Below are positions 11,574 to 20,203 of a DNA stretch of 64,000 nt, one piece after another. The stretch lies in assembly GCF_008830365.1 (NCBI RefSeq), contig NZ_WBKI01000001.1:1364001-1428000 (forward strand), in the 5' to 3' direction. A program made the translations under genes and the position numbers. The notes beneath the pieces are model-generated. The model did no database searches. It worked only from the letters and a program-made list of their open reading frames with translations, and was not told the origin of the DNA. Each line of letters begins with the position of its first letter. Positions within the stretch are counted from its first letter, which is position 1. This DNA comes from Serratia proteamaculans (GTDB lineage: Bacteria > Pseudomonadota > Gammaproteobacteria > Enterobacterales > Enterobacteriaceae).

Positions 11574-12809
11574 ATGAGTGAGCTTAGTGCAGCGCGAGAG
11601 TTGGATGAAATAGCCCATACTGCGTCCGAAGGCTGGATGATCGCCGGGTTGATTGGCGGCGCGATTGTCGGTGCCGCACTAATCGCCGTTACTGGTGGCA
11701 CGGCTGCGGTCGCTGTCGCCGCCGTAGTTGCAGGCGCTTCTGCCGGAGGCGGACTTGGTGAAGTGCTGGGCAGCATGTCCTGGGCACCTCGCCATGTCAC
11801 CGGGGTACTTGCCGACGGCTCACCGAATGTCTACATCAATGGTAGACCTGCCATACGCGCGCATATCTCAACAGGAGAATGCAGTGAAGATGGCCCGGCC
11901 AAAAAGGTCGTTGCCCAAGGCTCGGCCAAAGTCTATATCAATGATTTCCCTGCGGCCCGTATCAATGATTTGCTGGCATCTAGCGCCGAAATTCACACGG
12001 GTTCACCTAACGTCATTATTGGCGGCGAGCAAGAGCAAACGGATGATATTGAACCAGAGATCCCCGACTGGGTGAACTGGACGCTGCTTGCGGCGGGTGC
12101 CGGTGCCACTGCCATACTCGCCACCCCTGCCATAGCCATACTGGGTACACTGGGCGGATTGGGAGGCGGTTTCGCAGGCAGTTTAATTGGCGGTGCTTTC
12201 TTCGGTGAAGGCAGTGATGGTCAGAAATGGTCAATGCTGGCGGGAGGATTCGTCGGCGGATTTGCCGGCGGGAAAGGCGGTGCTAAGTTTGATGCATTCA
12301 GGCAAACAAAGGCAGTTAGTGCTCGTCGTGCTTACTTGAATGAAAAATTTGGGAGAACCGGCGATTTAAATAAAGACATATATATTAGAGGAAATGTGGA
12401 AAAAGTAACAAACTTCATGAAGAAACAAGGGATTACTGAAAACAAAGTACCTGAATACATGGAAGGTATAAATCTAAATGAACGAGTTAGCATTGAATCA
12501 GTAAATAGAGGGAAACTCGCTTACCAAAATCAAGTTGCCGGAAACTGGCAAGGTAATTGGTACTCCTTAGACAAAAACACGCCGCCAACAAAATTAGGAA
12601 TCAATCCCGAAGGTAATATTTACGGAACGGAAACTAAAGCGTCTAAAGTTACCACATCCTATCAAGCACATCAGTCTGTAGAAATGTTACGAAGCACAGC
12701 AAATCCGGCATTGGACACTTGGTCAATACCAAAAGAACCTTTCCAGACAGAAGGCGGTGGGATACAATGGTTTAGTACAAATAAAGATGTATGGAGTAAA
12801 ATAGAATGA
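11574..12809 (+). CDS. PAAR-domain T6SS effector with Tse6-like C-terminal toxin
   Basis: This 411-residue protein is built like P. aeruginosa Tse6. A hydrophobic Gly/Ala segment (about 19-60) is followed by a PAAR domain (VLADGSPNVYINGRPAIR ... VYINDFPAARINDLLASSA), a second long Gly/Ala hydrophobic segment (about 165-235) and a C-terminal toxin (about 245-411). The toxin carries QGNWYSLD, PTKLGINPEGNIYG, DTWSIP and TEGGGIQWFSTN, which I recognise from polymorphic toxin type 46/Tse6-like ends. Tse6 is an NAD(P)+ glycohydrolase; that activity here is inferred. The toxin-coding part from about 12300 is clearly more AT-rich than the PAAR part, a sign of module exchange. The stop overlaps the immunity gene (ATGA). 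Confidence 0.8.
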   Translation: MSELSAARELDEIAHTASEGWMIAGLIGGAIVGAALIAVTGGTAAVAVAAVVAGASAGGGLGEVLGSMSWAPRHVTGVLADGSPNVYINGRPAIRAHISTGECSEDGPAKKVVAQGSAKVYINDFPAARINDLLASSAEIHTGSPNVIIGGEQEQTDDIEPEIPDWVNWTLLAAGAGATAILATPAIAILGTLGGLGGGFAGSLIGGAFFGEGSDGQKWSMLAGGFVGGFAGGKGGAKFDAFRQTKAVSARRAYLNEKFGRTGDLNKDIYIRGNVEKVTNFMKKQGITENKVPEYMEGINLNERVSIESVNRGKLAYQNQVAGNWQGNWYSLDKNTPPTKLGINPEGNIYGTETKASKVTTSYQAHQSVEMLRSTANPALDTWSIPKEPFQTEGGGIQWFSTNKDVWSKIE

Positions 12810-13192
12810 ATAAAATCACCACTTTAGATTACATAAATCGAGCACTTAACTTGGCAAGAAAACGGCATGCACATATTTTACAGATGCAAGGTGGCGAAAG
12901 TCTCGAACCGATGTACAACTCTATCGTTCAACAACTCATCTATCTACGCCGAGTCGTTATCGGTGAGGAAAAGAACAAATCCAAACTTTGGGAACTCACT
13001 TTCGGAATGTATGCGACCAAAGAATTTGAGGCGACAGATCCGATTTTTGAGGATAGATTAGGCGATGCTTTCTATATTGCCTCTCAAGTCAGAAAAGGGC
13101 TTAAAGTGCAATTACCTCACCAAGTAGATCCTAATTTCGTAACAAAACAACAATCTCTCAAAGCTACCTACCCTGACGATTTTGAAGACTAG
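12806..13192 (+). CDS. Tsi6-like immunity protein
   Basis: The 128-residue protein resembles Tsi6 of P. aeruginosa from memory. Shared features are the opening TLDYINRALNLARKRH, the VQQLIYLRRVV helix, LWELTFGMYATKEFEATDP and YIASQVRKGLKVQLPH. It has about 25 additional C-terminal residues and a small insertion (QMQGGESLEPMYNS) compared with Tsi6. No signal peptide is present, as expected for a cytoplasmic inhibitor of an intracellular NAD(P)ase. It overlaps the effector gene by 4 bases, guaranteeing co-production, and shares its low GC content. The pairing of Tsi6-like immunity with a Tse6-like toxin supports both calls. Confidence 0.8.
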   Translation: MNKITTLDYINRALNLARKRHAHILQMQGGESLEPMYNSIVQQLIYLRRVVIGEEKNKSKLWELTFGMYATKEFEATDPIFEDRLGDAFYIASQVRKGLKVQLPHQVDPNFVTKQQSLKATYPDDFED

Positions 13193-13304
13193 AGCTGATT
13201 TGTTAATAATTCCGAACACAGAAGTTTAATAGTTATCACTTTGCAAAAGTGTAATTAATTACTTCTCCGTTATACCTATTGTGGTATGACATATTCCCAG
13301 AAAA

Positions 13305-13652
13305 TTGATATGTTACGCATTCGAACGTGACAACCTGCACCGTGAACTGAGCCGCACTCAGGGCCGACTGACCAGCCGGCTGCACTATGATCGGCTCGGG
13401 CGCAAAGATCGCCGGGAAATTTTTAACGATAACCGCCAACACCCTGCCCCGGCCAGCAGCTCGCGGCAGTGGTTCTACGACTATCAGAACAACCTGACGC
13501 GCGAAGAACAGAACGCCAACCCGTTCGCCTATCAGCGCTATCACTACGATGCCGCAGGCCGCCTGCTAAGCCAGGACGGCACCTTGCCGGACACCGAGCG
13601 CTACCGCTACGACCCGGCCTCCAACCTGTTGGATGAAGGTCATTGCGGGTAA
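13305..13652 (+). pseudogene. Orphan Rhs/YD-repeat remnant
   Basis: About 113 codons encode typical Rhs YD repeats: LHRELSRTQGRLTSRLHYDR, then FYDYQNNL, YHYDAAGRLLSQDG and YRYDPASNLLDEG. Intact Rhs proteins exceed 1000 residues; here both the N-terminal part and the core-toxin junction are missing and the frame ends soon after the last repeat. It sits just downstream of the effector/immunity pair, where Rhs orphan tails are common. There is no convincing ribosome site, so it is most likely a non-functional scar of an older effector at this locus. The 94 bases after it, up to the kynA stop, hold nothing I recognise. Confidence 0.75.
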
Positions 13653-13746
13653 GGGCCGACGACCCGCAAGCCCACCACGGTTTCTGCCGCTTTATCTTCA
13701 ATTCTTATCGCCATCACGACCCCCTCGCACTATTACGGGATAAAGC

Positions 13747-14589
13747 TTAGGCACCAATCTCGGTGCGCACATCCAGCAGTTCCGGGAAGAAGGTCAGCTC
13801 GAGCGCTTTTTTCAGGAAACTGACGCCGCTGGAGCCGCCGGTGCCGGTTTTAAAGCCAATGATCCGCTCCACCGTCTTCATATGGCGGAAACGCCACAGG
13901 TGGAAGCTTTCTTCTATATCCACCAGCTTCTCGGCCATTTCATAGGCTTCCCAATACTTTTGCGGATGATCGTAGATCTCTTTAAATGCCGGCAACAGGT
14001 TCGGGTTACGCTGGTAAGGCTGCGTCCAGTCACGTTCGATACACTCTTGCGGAATAGGCAGGCCGTGGCGTGACAGGTAAAGCAGATATTCATCGTACAG
14101 GCTGGGTGCTTCAAGGATCGCCTTCAGCGCAGCGTGTTTTTCCGCATCGTTGCTGAACACCGCCAGCATGGCGGCATTCTTGTTGCCCAGCAAAAATTCA
14201 ATCGAGCGGTACTGATGGGATTGAAAACCCGATGAATTGCCCAGCACATCGCGGAATTCAACGTACTCCGACGGCGTCAGAGTTTCCAACACGGCCCACT
14301 GCTCAAACAGCAGCCGCTGGATCTGTTTGACCCGGGCCAGAATTTTGAAGCAGTGGCTGAGTTTGTCCTGCTGCACCAGTGCCCGCGCCGCCTGCAACTC
14401 GTGCAACATTAACTTCATCCACAGTTCAGAGGTCTGGTGCTGCACCACAAACAGCATCTCATCATGATGCTGTGGGTTCGACAACGGATGTTGGCAGTCC
14501 AGCAGTTGATCCAGGCACAGGTAGTCACCGTAGCTCATGCGTTTGGAAAAATCGGTGACAATCGCGCTTTCTAATTCCCGTTTGTTCAT
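13747..14589 (-). CDS. kynA: Tryptophan 2,3-dioxygenase
   Basis: This heme enzyme opens the indole ring of L-tryptophan to N-formylkynurenine, the first step of the kynurenine pathway. The 280-residue protein shows family landmarks: [12 protein letters not shown] near the N-terminus, [19 protein letters not shown] (containing the substrate-region histidine), [17 protein letters not shown], the heme-ligand region [18 protein letters not shown] and the [11 protein letters not shown] loop near the end. ATG 14589 is preferred over an in-frame start 36 codons upstream because AGAGAA precedes it and homology begins there. It stands alone; no kynB or kynU gene is in the window. Confidence 0.93.
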   Translation of the reverse strand: MNKRELESAIVTDFSKRMSYGDYLCLDQLLDCQHPLSNPQHHDEMLFVVQHQTSELWMKLMLHELQAARALVQQDKLSHCFKILARVKQIQRLLFEQWAVLETLTPSEYVEFRDVLGNSSGFQSHQYRSIEFLLGNKNAAMLAVFSNDAEKHAALKAILEAPSLYDEYLLYLSRHGLPIPQECIERDWTQPYQRNPNLLPAFKEIYDHPQKYWEAYEMAEKLVDIEESFHLWRFRHMKTVERIIGFKTGTGGSSGVSFLKKALELTFFPELLDVRTEIGA

Positions 14590-14788
14590 CTGTTCTCTCC
14601 GCTGCGCCCACGACCGGAAGCGGTGTGTAGCGTGCTGCAAACAGAAAACATAGTACAGAACCCTCAGGCCTGAAGGACTATCAACCAGAGTTGCCACGCA
14701 GATCTCAGGCTGGGTGGCAGCACATTCATTTCAATGGTTTTTCCTGCTCATCCCCGCTGCGGTTATCAACGGGAATGAGTCGCCCTGT

Positions 14789-15304
14789 CTAATCCCGCGC
14801 AGATGAAGATTGGGCGGCAATATACTCCCGGCGCAGAACCATAAAGGATCTTTCGAAGGTGATCACCGTTTCGCCCGTGGATTTGATGCCCAGAGTTTCT
14901 ACCGTGATAATGCCTTTATTCGGTTGGGATTTTGAAGGGCGTTTTGCCAGAATTTTGCTGGTGGCATAGAGCGTGTCACCGACAAAAAGCGGATCTTTCA
15001 AACGCACTTTTTCCCACCCCAGATTAGCGACGGCCCTGGCAGACAGGGCCTGTACGGTCATTCCGCTGACCAACGCCAGGGTAATGCTGCTGTTCACCAA
15101 TACGCGGCCATATTCAACCTGGGCGCCATAGGCCTGATCGAAATGCAAAGGATGCTGGTTCATCGTCAGCAAGGTTAGCCAAGTATTGTCGGCCTCGGAT
15201 AACGTGCGCCCCGGCCAGTGTTTGATGGTCATTCCCGGCTCGAAGTCCTCGTAATCCCCACCGTGTTCTTCAACATACTCATTTTCGCCAACTCGTCTTA
15301 GCAT
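14789..15304 (-). CDS. MaoC-like hot-dog acyl-CoA hydratase/dehydratase
   Basis: The 171-residue single-hot-dog protein has the MaoC/mesaconyl-CoA hydratase pattern: YEDFEPGMTIKHWPGRTLSE, then the hydratase motif region TLLTMNQHPLHFD with the catalytic Asp/His pair. It would add or remove water on an enoyl-CoA thioester. It is the last gene of the eight-gene operon and its start overlaps the preceding cyclodeaminase-like gene by 7 bases. Together with the CitE-like protein of the same operon it recalls hydratase/lyase pairs acting on C5 branched acyl-CoA (citramalyl/itaconyl type), but the true substrate is unknown. Confidence 0.75.
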   Translation of the reverse strand: MLRRVGENEYVEEHGGDYEDFEPGMTIKHWPGRTLSEADNTWLTLLTMNQHPLHFDQAYGAQVEYGRVLVNSSITLALVSGMTVQALSARAVANLGWEKVRLKDPLFVGDTLYATSKILAKRPSKSQPNKGIITVETLGIKSTGETVITFERSFMVLRREYIAAQSSSARD

Positions 15305-16254
15305 GACCTTTTCTCCCTGGATGGATACAGTGCAATCGCCGCTGCCGTGTCTTCAATCGCCAGCCCCACGCTGCGAAACAATGTTGTCTGCCCTTCTCTT
15401 GCCGCAACCTCGCCAAGAATGACGGCGCCGAGTTCATTTAGATCTTCAGGTTGAATGTAGCCCTGCGTGAGGGCGCTGCGCACTTCTCCTGCGTCTTCCT
15501 GAGCGGCAGCGGCGGTTTCCACCACTACAAACGCCGTCTTCAGCAAGCTGGGTTCAACCTCAATAGCCTCTTCGTGGGTCCCACCAATAATGTTCAGATG
15601 CGCCCCCGGCGCTATCCAACCGGCCTCGATCAGCGGCTCACAAGCGCTGGTGGATGTGGTCGTACAAATAATCTCCGCCCCCTGCACCGCCTCGAATGCG
15701 CTATTGCACAGAGTGACTCTGGCTTTCGTCACCGAGCGTGCCCACCGTGCAAACTCTTCGGTTCTGGTCGGCGTGCGGGAAAAAATCCGCACCCTGCGGA
15801 TCGGGCGGACGGCAAGCATCGCCAACAGCACGGCCCGGGCCTGCACTCCTGCGCCCAAAATGGCCAGATCCCCGGCATTTGCATTGGCACACAACTGGGT
15901 CGCCAAACCGGCAACCGCGCCGGTTCGTACTGCGGTTAAGCTCGCACCATCGAGTAATGCCAGCATCTGGCCACTATCGACGTCGGTCAGCACCACCACC
16001 CCGTGGATCAATGGAAGGCCATGTTCGGCGTTCCCCGGCGTGAGGGTAGTAATTTTGACACTGGCAACGCCGCGCTTCATCCAGCTTGCCGGGCTGATCA
16101 ACATTTCAGAACGACCGTGGTTCAGCAAGGTTCGCGGCGGAGATTGTTCTTTACCGCTGCGTAAGTCCTGGAACACTTCACTCAGGGTCGCCATCACCTG
16201 CCGCAGTCGGTCCTCACCCGCCATTTCGGCAGCGTTTATCATTTGCATCGTCAC
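15298..16254 (-). CDS. Ornithine cyclodeaminase/mu-crystallin family protein
   Basis: The 318-residue protein belongs to the OCD/mu-crystallin family of NAD(P)-dependent enzymes acting on amino or imino acids (cyclodeaminases, ketimine reductases, opine-forming enzymes such as SbnB). Visible motifs are [19 protein letters not shown] (substrate Lys region), [19 protein letters not shown] and the Rossmann glycine loop [13 protein letters not shown], followed by [13 protein letters not shown]. The gene starts with GTG at 16254, overlapping the previous stop by 4 bases. Within this operon it may close or reduce an amino-ketone product of the alpha-oxoamine synthase; that is inference. The substrate cannot be read from sequence. 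Confidence 0.8.
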   Translation of the reverse strand: MTMQMINAAEMAGEDRLRQVMATLSEVFQDLRSGKEQSPPRTLLNHGRSEMLISPASWMKRGVASVKITTLTPGNAEHGLPLIHGVVVLTDVDSGQMLALLDGASLTAVRTGAVAGLATQLCANANAGDLAILGAGVQARAVLLAMLAVRPIRRVRIFSRTPTRTEEFARWARSVTKARVTLCNSAFEAVQGAEIICTTTSTSACEPLIEAGWIAPGAHLNIIGGTHEEAIEVEPSLLKTAFVVVETAAAAQEDAGEVRSALTQGYIQPEDLNELGAVILGEVAAREGQTTLFRSVGLAIEDTAAAIALYPSREKRSC

Positions 16255-17252
16255 AAGATTGCCCTCTTCAACTCGGCGACAACCTCAACGATCAGGTCTT
16301 CTTGCCCGGCAATAACCTGTCGCCTTCCCAGTTCGAAGAACACGTCGCGCGCATCCACCCCGGCGCTGCCAGCATGGTTCAGTACCGGGTTTTTGAAGCC
16401 GGAAAATACGCCGGCCAGCCCGCTGACGATGCCCAGAGAGTCAATCATCGGAGGAACCACCATTAACTCCCGAGCGGCAAGATCGGCGGCATCCAGAAAA
16501 TGATAGAGATCGATGCCGGTGTTATACCCCAGGCGTTCCAATACCGGGATCAGCACTTCCAGTTGGGTATTACCCGCCCCCGCACCAAACCCGCGAGCAC
16601 AACCATCAATAATGCCGGCCCCCGCCTGGGCGGCCGCCACCGAGTTCGCCACCGCCATACCCAAATTGTTATGCGCGTGGAAAATCAGCGGCACCTCTAC
16701 CTGCATGCGCATTGCAGCAATACGTGCTGTGACATCCTGCGGCAAAAGACTGCCGGCCGAATCCATGATGCCGACCGCCTGAGCCCCATAACCCACCAAT
16801 AACTCAGCCTGTTCGGCTAACTCGGCAGGGGTGGCCATATGACTCATCATCAGCACCGCATGAGCCTCCGCACCCTGTTCACGCAGCCAGCCCAGGTGAC
16901 GTTCAGCCAGCGTAGCCTCGGTACAATGCGTGCCGATACGCACCACATCGGTGCCGCAGGCCAGGGCTTTCGACAGGTCAGCGCTGGTGCCCCAACCGGG
17001 AAGCATAAACACCCCCATCTTGCTGTTTTGCAAAGACTCTCGCACCGTAGTCAGCATGGCTTCGTCACTCAGTGCCGCACGGCCCACCTGATAGGAGGAA
17101 GCCCCCAGCCCGTTACCGTGGCCGACTTCAACAATCGCCACGCCGGTTTTATCTGCCGCGGTGGCGTAGCTTCGCAACTGCGCCGCAGTAAGTTGGTGTT
17201 TTACCGCATGCTGCCCATCGCGCAGGGTTGAGTCGTTAATGAGAATAGTCAT
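16251..17252 (-). CDS. 4-hydroxy-2-oxovalerate aldolase family protein (DmpG/BphI-like)
   Basis: The 333-residue protein is a class II aldolase of the DmpG/BphI/MhpE family, which splits 4-hydroxy-2-oxoacids into pyruvate and an aldehyde using a divalent metal. It has [16 protein letters not shown] at the N-terminus (catalytic Arg and metal Asp), [13 protein letters not shown], the metal-binding [14 protein letters not shown] and [16 protein letters not shown]. It overlaps the acylating aldehyde dehydrogenase gene by 17 bases; in the classical pathway these two proteins form a complex that channels the aldehyde. No meta-cleavage genes (mhpABCD-like) are present around it, so the pair appears recruited for another pathway. 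Confidence 0.87.
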   Translation of the reverse strand: MTILINDSTLRDGQHAVKHQLTAAQLRSYATAADKTGVAIVEVGHGNGLGASSYQVGRAALSDEAMLTTVRESLQNSKMGVFMLPGWGTSADLSKALACGTDVVRIGTHCTEATLAERHLGWLREQGAEAHAVLMMSHMATPAELAEQAELLVGYGAQAVGIMDSAGSLLPQDVTARIAAMRMQVEVPLIFHAHNNLGMAVANSVAAAQAGAGIIDGCARGFGAGAGNTQLEVLIPVLERLGYNTGIDLYHFLDAADLAARELMVVPPMIDSLGIVSGLAGVFSGFKNPVLNHAGSAGVDARDVFFELGRRQVIAGQEDLIVEVVAELKRAIL

Positions 17253-18123
17253 TGGTCACCTCCGCTTTATTTCGATAGTGCGCATACTGTTCGGCGACCA
17301 GAATGGCTGCGGAATTGATCAGGTCCAGGTTACCCGCATATTCAGGCATTACCTTACTGCTGGCGGTCACCTCCAGAGAGACAGATACTCGCCCTTCGGT
17401 GACCTTGAGCGCCGTTAATCGATAACCCGCCGAAAATTCCCGCACTGCCGCCGCCGCCGCGGTGACCACCGGGGTTATCTGTTCTGCCGTCACGCCGGGG
17501 ATATCGGCAAAAATAGTGACTCTAAACATGGCAGGCGGGGTTGCCGGACTGATATTGAGGATCGCCTTGGTGTTTGCCACGCCAGTGAAAGCGCTGAGCG
17601 CAATCTGCGTAGTCTCTACGTATTCATCGATGTTGATACGCGTTGCTCGCCCCAAAATATTGCTGGCTACGGTCGCCACCACCTCGATGTCGTTAATTTG
17701 GAAATGCCGGCTAAGGGCATGCAGAATGGGGATCGACGCCTGCCCGCCACAGCTGATCAAGCTGACGTTGCGATCGGCCAGCGCTTCGGTGCCGGTTACC
17801 GTAGGAACTATCATTTTGCCCAGGTGGCTGGGGGTCAGGTCGATCAGCAACGTACCCAGCGGGCGAAGCAGCTCCCAGTGTTTGACGTGCGACATCGCGT
17901 TAGTGGCGTCGAATACCACATCGAACGGCTTGGGTGCGGCCAGAATAGCGTCAATCCCTCCGGCACTGGTCGGGCAGCCCAGCTTGGCCGCGATTTCAAG
18001 ACCGGCGGAATCCTTGTTACGCCCTGCCAGCAGCCCACAATGCAGCCAGGGCGAACGATGAATTTTATTGACCAGATCCATGCCGATGGCTCCGGTCCCG
18101 ATGACGGCAACGGAGAGAGTCAT
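17236..18123 (-). CDS. Acylating acetaldehyde dehydrogenase family protein (DmpF/BphJ-like)
   Basis: The 295-residue protein matches the DmpF/BphJ/MhpF family, which oxidises a short aldehyde with CoA and NAD+ to the acyl-CoA. The N-terminal Rossmann motif is [17 protein letters not shown], followed by [13 protein letters not shown]. The catalytic cysteine sits in [15 protein letters not shown] (about residue 128), and the C-terminal domain includes [19 protein letters not shown]. It is coupled to the aldolase gene downstream (17-base overlap) and the CitE-like gene upstream (4-base overlap). It may feed an acyl-CoA to the alpha-oxoamine synthase encoded in the same operon; this is inference. 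Confidence 0.87.
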   Translation of the reverse strand: MTLSVAVIGTGAIGMDLVNKIHRSPWLHCGLLAGRNKDSAGLEIAAKLGCPTSAGGIDAILAAPKPFDVVFDATNAMSHVKHWELLRPLGTLLIDLTPSHLGKMIVPTVTGTEALADRNVSLISCGGQASIPILHALSRHFQINDIEVVATVASNILGRATRINIDEYVETTQIALSAFTGVANTKAILNISPATPPAMFRVTIFADIPGVTAEQITPVVTAAAAAVREFSAGYRLTALKVTEGRVSVSLEVTASSKVMPEYAGNLDLINSAAILVAEQYAHYRNKAEVTNDYSH

Positions 18124-18983
18124 GAGTTCCCCCGGTTGAAACGTTCAGCCCAGGCTTTGCCTAGTTGCAACGTGGTGTGGGCCATACGCGCAAAAGGTGG
18201 CCCCACCATGTGTCCGTCCAGTAAGGCAATGCCTCCGGCGGCGGCCTTGACCGCGTCAGTGATCCGGGATGCGGCCAATAGCGCGCCCTCATTGGGTCGC
18301 AATGCTGAATTGATCGGCTCAAGTTCGCTGGGGTGGACGGTAGCTTTACCGTGGAAACCCAGATCCTTGATGTTCTGAATTTCGCTGGCCAGCACCTCCG
18401 GCTCAGAAAGCCGGTAGTTGGCGGTATCAATACAGCCAATACCGTGTCTGGCACTGGCCAAAACCATCGCCTGACGCGCCGCCAGCATTCCGGACCAGGT
18501 GATTGGCACGCCAAGCGTAGCCGCCAAATCCGCAGAGCCAAAAACCAAGCCATCGGCTACGGCCGCGACGTCATCGAGATCGGTAATGGCTTCAACCGTC
18601 TCTATCGTCAGGTAAATTTCCGGATACTTGCCCGCTGAGGCAAAAGTCTCTCGCAGAAAAATCACCTCGGCAGGTGACCTGACCATCGACATAACGATAA
18701 AACCCGGCGTGGCAACGCCGGTGCTTAGCATCACCAAATCATGCAAAGCATCAATCGTACCCAGTGCGTTAATGCGTACAGCTATATTCGCCGACGCTGG
18801 GGCACTATCAAGGGCGGTGCGGCAGATGATCCGCCCTTCCGCTTTCAATGGACCCGGGACCGAGTCTTCCAAATCGATCAGATGAACATCGGCGTCATAA
18901 GACAGGGCCTTGACCACCCGGTTGAGTGATAAGGCCGGGGTATACAGAATGCTGCGTGGAATAGCGCGTGTGATATCCGTCAT
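18120..18983 (-). CDS. CitE-like aldolase/lyase (HpcH/HpaI superfamily)
   Basis: The 287-residue protein belongs to the CitE/malyl-CoA lyase branch of the HpcH/HpaI superfamily. Typical features are RSILYTPALSLNRVVKALSY at the N-terminus, the acidic motif VHLIDLEDSVPGPLK, the Arg-containing AVRINALGT, the metal-site glutamate in YLTIETVEAITDLDDVA and FGSADLAATLG. Family members cleave or form 3-hydroxyacyl-CoA thioesters such as citramalyl-CoA or malyl-CoA. No CitD/CitF citrate lyase subunits are nearby, so it acts alone. Its start overlaps the alpha-oxoamine synthase stop (ATGA). The substrate is unknown. Confidence 0.8.
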   Translation of the reverse strand: MTDITRAIPRSILYTPALSLNRVVKALSYDADVHLIDLEDSVPGPLKAEGRIICRTALDSAPASANIAVRINALGTIDALHDLVMLSTGVATPGFIVMSMVRSPAEVIFLRETFASAGKYPEIYLTIETVEAITDLDDVAAVADGLVFGSADLAATLGVPITWSGMLAARQAMVLASARHGIGCIDTANYRLSEPEVLASEIQNIKDLGFHGKATVHPSELEPINSALRPNEGALLAASRITDAVKAAAGGIALLDGHMVGPPFARMAHTTLQLGKAWAERFNRGNS

Positions 18984-20203
18984 TGGGGAGCCCTTACTTC
19001 AGCGAGTATCTTGCACAAACGGCGAATCTGATCTTCTGTTTGCCCGGCACGCATCATCACCCGCAGGCCTGCCGTGCCTTTCGCAACGATCGGGAAGAAT
19101 ACCGGCGAGACATAAAAACCGGCCTCTATCACCTTGCGACCTTCGCTGATCACCGTTTCATCGCTCATCGGCACCAGACGGATCGGGTAGCTATTGCCAC
19201 TCTGCTCTGTCGGAACCAGTGAGTCGAACAGGGCAATGTTGTCGTACAGCTTCTTCTGCAATACCGGCAATTCAGCCGTGCGGTGAATTTCGGCCGAAGC
19301 CAGGCTGGCACCGATGGCCGCCGTGTTCAGATTTTGCGAATAGTTGAGCCCACCACCGAAGCGTTCTACCAGGCGCAGCATTTGCTGCGAATAGCCATTG
19401 AGCAGTATGGCCGCGCCGCTGGTGCCGAAAGCCTTGTTAAGGGTGACCACCATAACGGTGTTCTCATTCAGTGCCGGACTGTGCGAGCGAACATAGCCGA
19501 CTCCACGTTCGCCATAGGCGGAAATAGAATGTGAATCATCGTAGAACACCATCAGGCCGTATTTGTCCTGCAGTTCGGCCAACTCTTTAACCGGCGCATA
19601 GCCGCCCAGGCTATCGCTGCCGTCAACCACGTAGCAGACCCGTTCATATTTCTTACAGCAGTCCTTAATGAACTCCAGATCGTGGTAATTGCAGGTGACA
19701 ACCTCGGTTTCATCGGCACAGGCGGGTTTGGCTGCGGCCAACGACACATGAGCGTGCTTATCGAAAATCATTAACGGGCGAGCACCGTTGCCCAAATGCC
19801 CGGAGGCGATCAGCGGCAGCAGCCCGCCACTGATGCTGCTGGCCGACACGCCACTGAGAACATCGGCCTGGAACAGTTCACCAAGCGATTCCTCCAGCTC
19901 CTTCAGTACCGGCAGTTGAACCCGGCTACGGGCGATGCAATGATCCAGCACGCCATAGCGACGTACCGCGTCGATGGCCCCTTCTACCACCTTAGGATGC
20001 GAGTCCAGGTTCAGATAGGAGCAGCAGCTAAAATTGACAAATTGATGACCACTCGGGGTGGACAGGAGATCGTTTTCAAGTCCGGCGACGATCCCTGCGA
20101 GTCCGTTCTGCTCTGACATATCCCAGAAGGGATTACCAATACCGATAGCTTTGTCGTTGTTGCGATAGTGGTTGGTTGGCATGATCTTCTTACGGCTGGT
20201 CAT
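18980..20203 (-). CDS. PLP-dependent alpha-oxoamine synthase family protein
   Basis: The 407-residue protein is a fold-type I PLP enzyme of the KBL/AONS/ALAS/SPT family, which joins an amino acid to an acyl-CoA with loss of CO2. Visible motifs are NFSCCSYLNLDSHPKV (substrate entry), the PLP-stacking His in IFDKHAHVSLAAA, the Asp/His motif YDDSHSISAYGERGVGY and the PLP lysine in VTLNKAFGTSGA. The N-terminal glycine region of BioF-type enzymes is replaced by DHCIARSRVQLPVLKELE, so it is neither BioF nor Kbl; CqsA-like signal synthases or antibiotic enzymes are possible relatives. ATG 20203 overlaps the preceding stop by one base. It is probably the scaffold-forming enzyme of this operon. Confidence 0.82.
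   Translation of the reverse strand: MTSRKKIMPTNHYRNNDKAIGIGNPFWDMSEQNGLAGIVAGLENDLLSTPSGHQFVNFSCCSYLNLDSHPKVVEGAIDAVRRYGVLDHCIARSRVQLPVLKELEESLGELFQADVLSGVSASSISGGLLPLIASGHLGNGARPLMIFDKHAHVSLAAAKPACADETEVVTCNYHDLEFIKDCCKKYERVCYVVDGSDSLGGYAPVKELAELQDKYGLMVFYDDSHSISAYGERGVGYVRSHSPALNENTVMVVTLNKAFGTSGAAILLNGYSQQMLRLVERFGGGLNYSQNLNTAAIGASLASAEIHRTAELPVLQKKLYDNIALFDSLVPTEQSGNSYPIRLVPMSDETVISEGRKVIEAGFYVSPVFFPIVAKGTAGLRVMMRAGQTEDQIRRLCKILAEVRAPQ

Noticed and set aside
11574-13192. Possible Tre1/Tri1-type ADP-ribosyltransferase effector pair, as described in Serratia proteamaculans
   Set aside because: The immunity gene is 128 residues and Tsi6-like, not an ADP-ribosylglycohydrolase of about 350 residues, and the toxin end carries Tse6/type-46 signatures.
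14747-14779. Imperfect 10-bp inverted repeat after the MaoC gene as terminator of the eight-gene operon
   Set aside because: One mismatch, a 13-base loop and no T-run on the minus strand; too weak to call.
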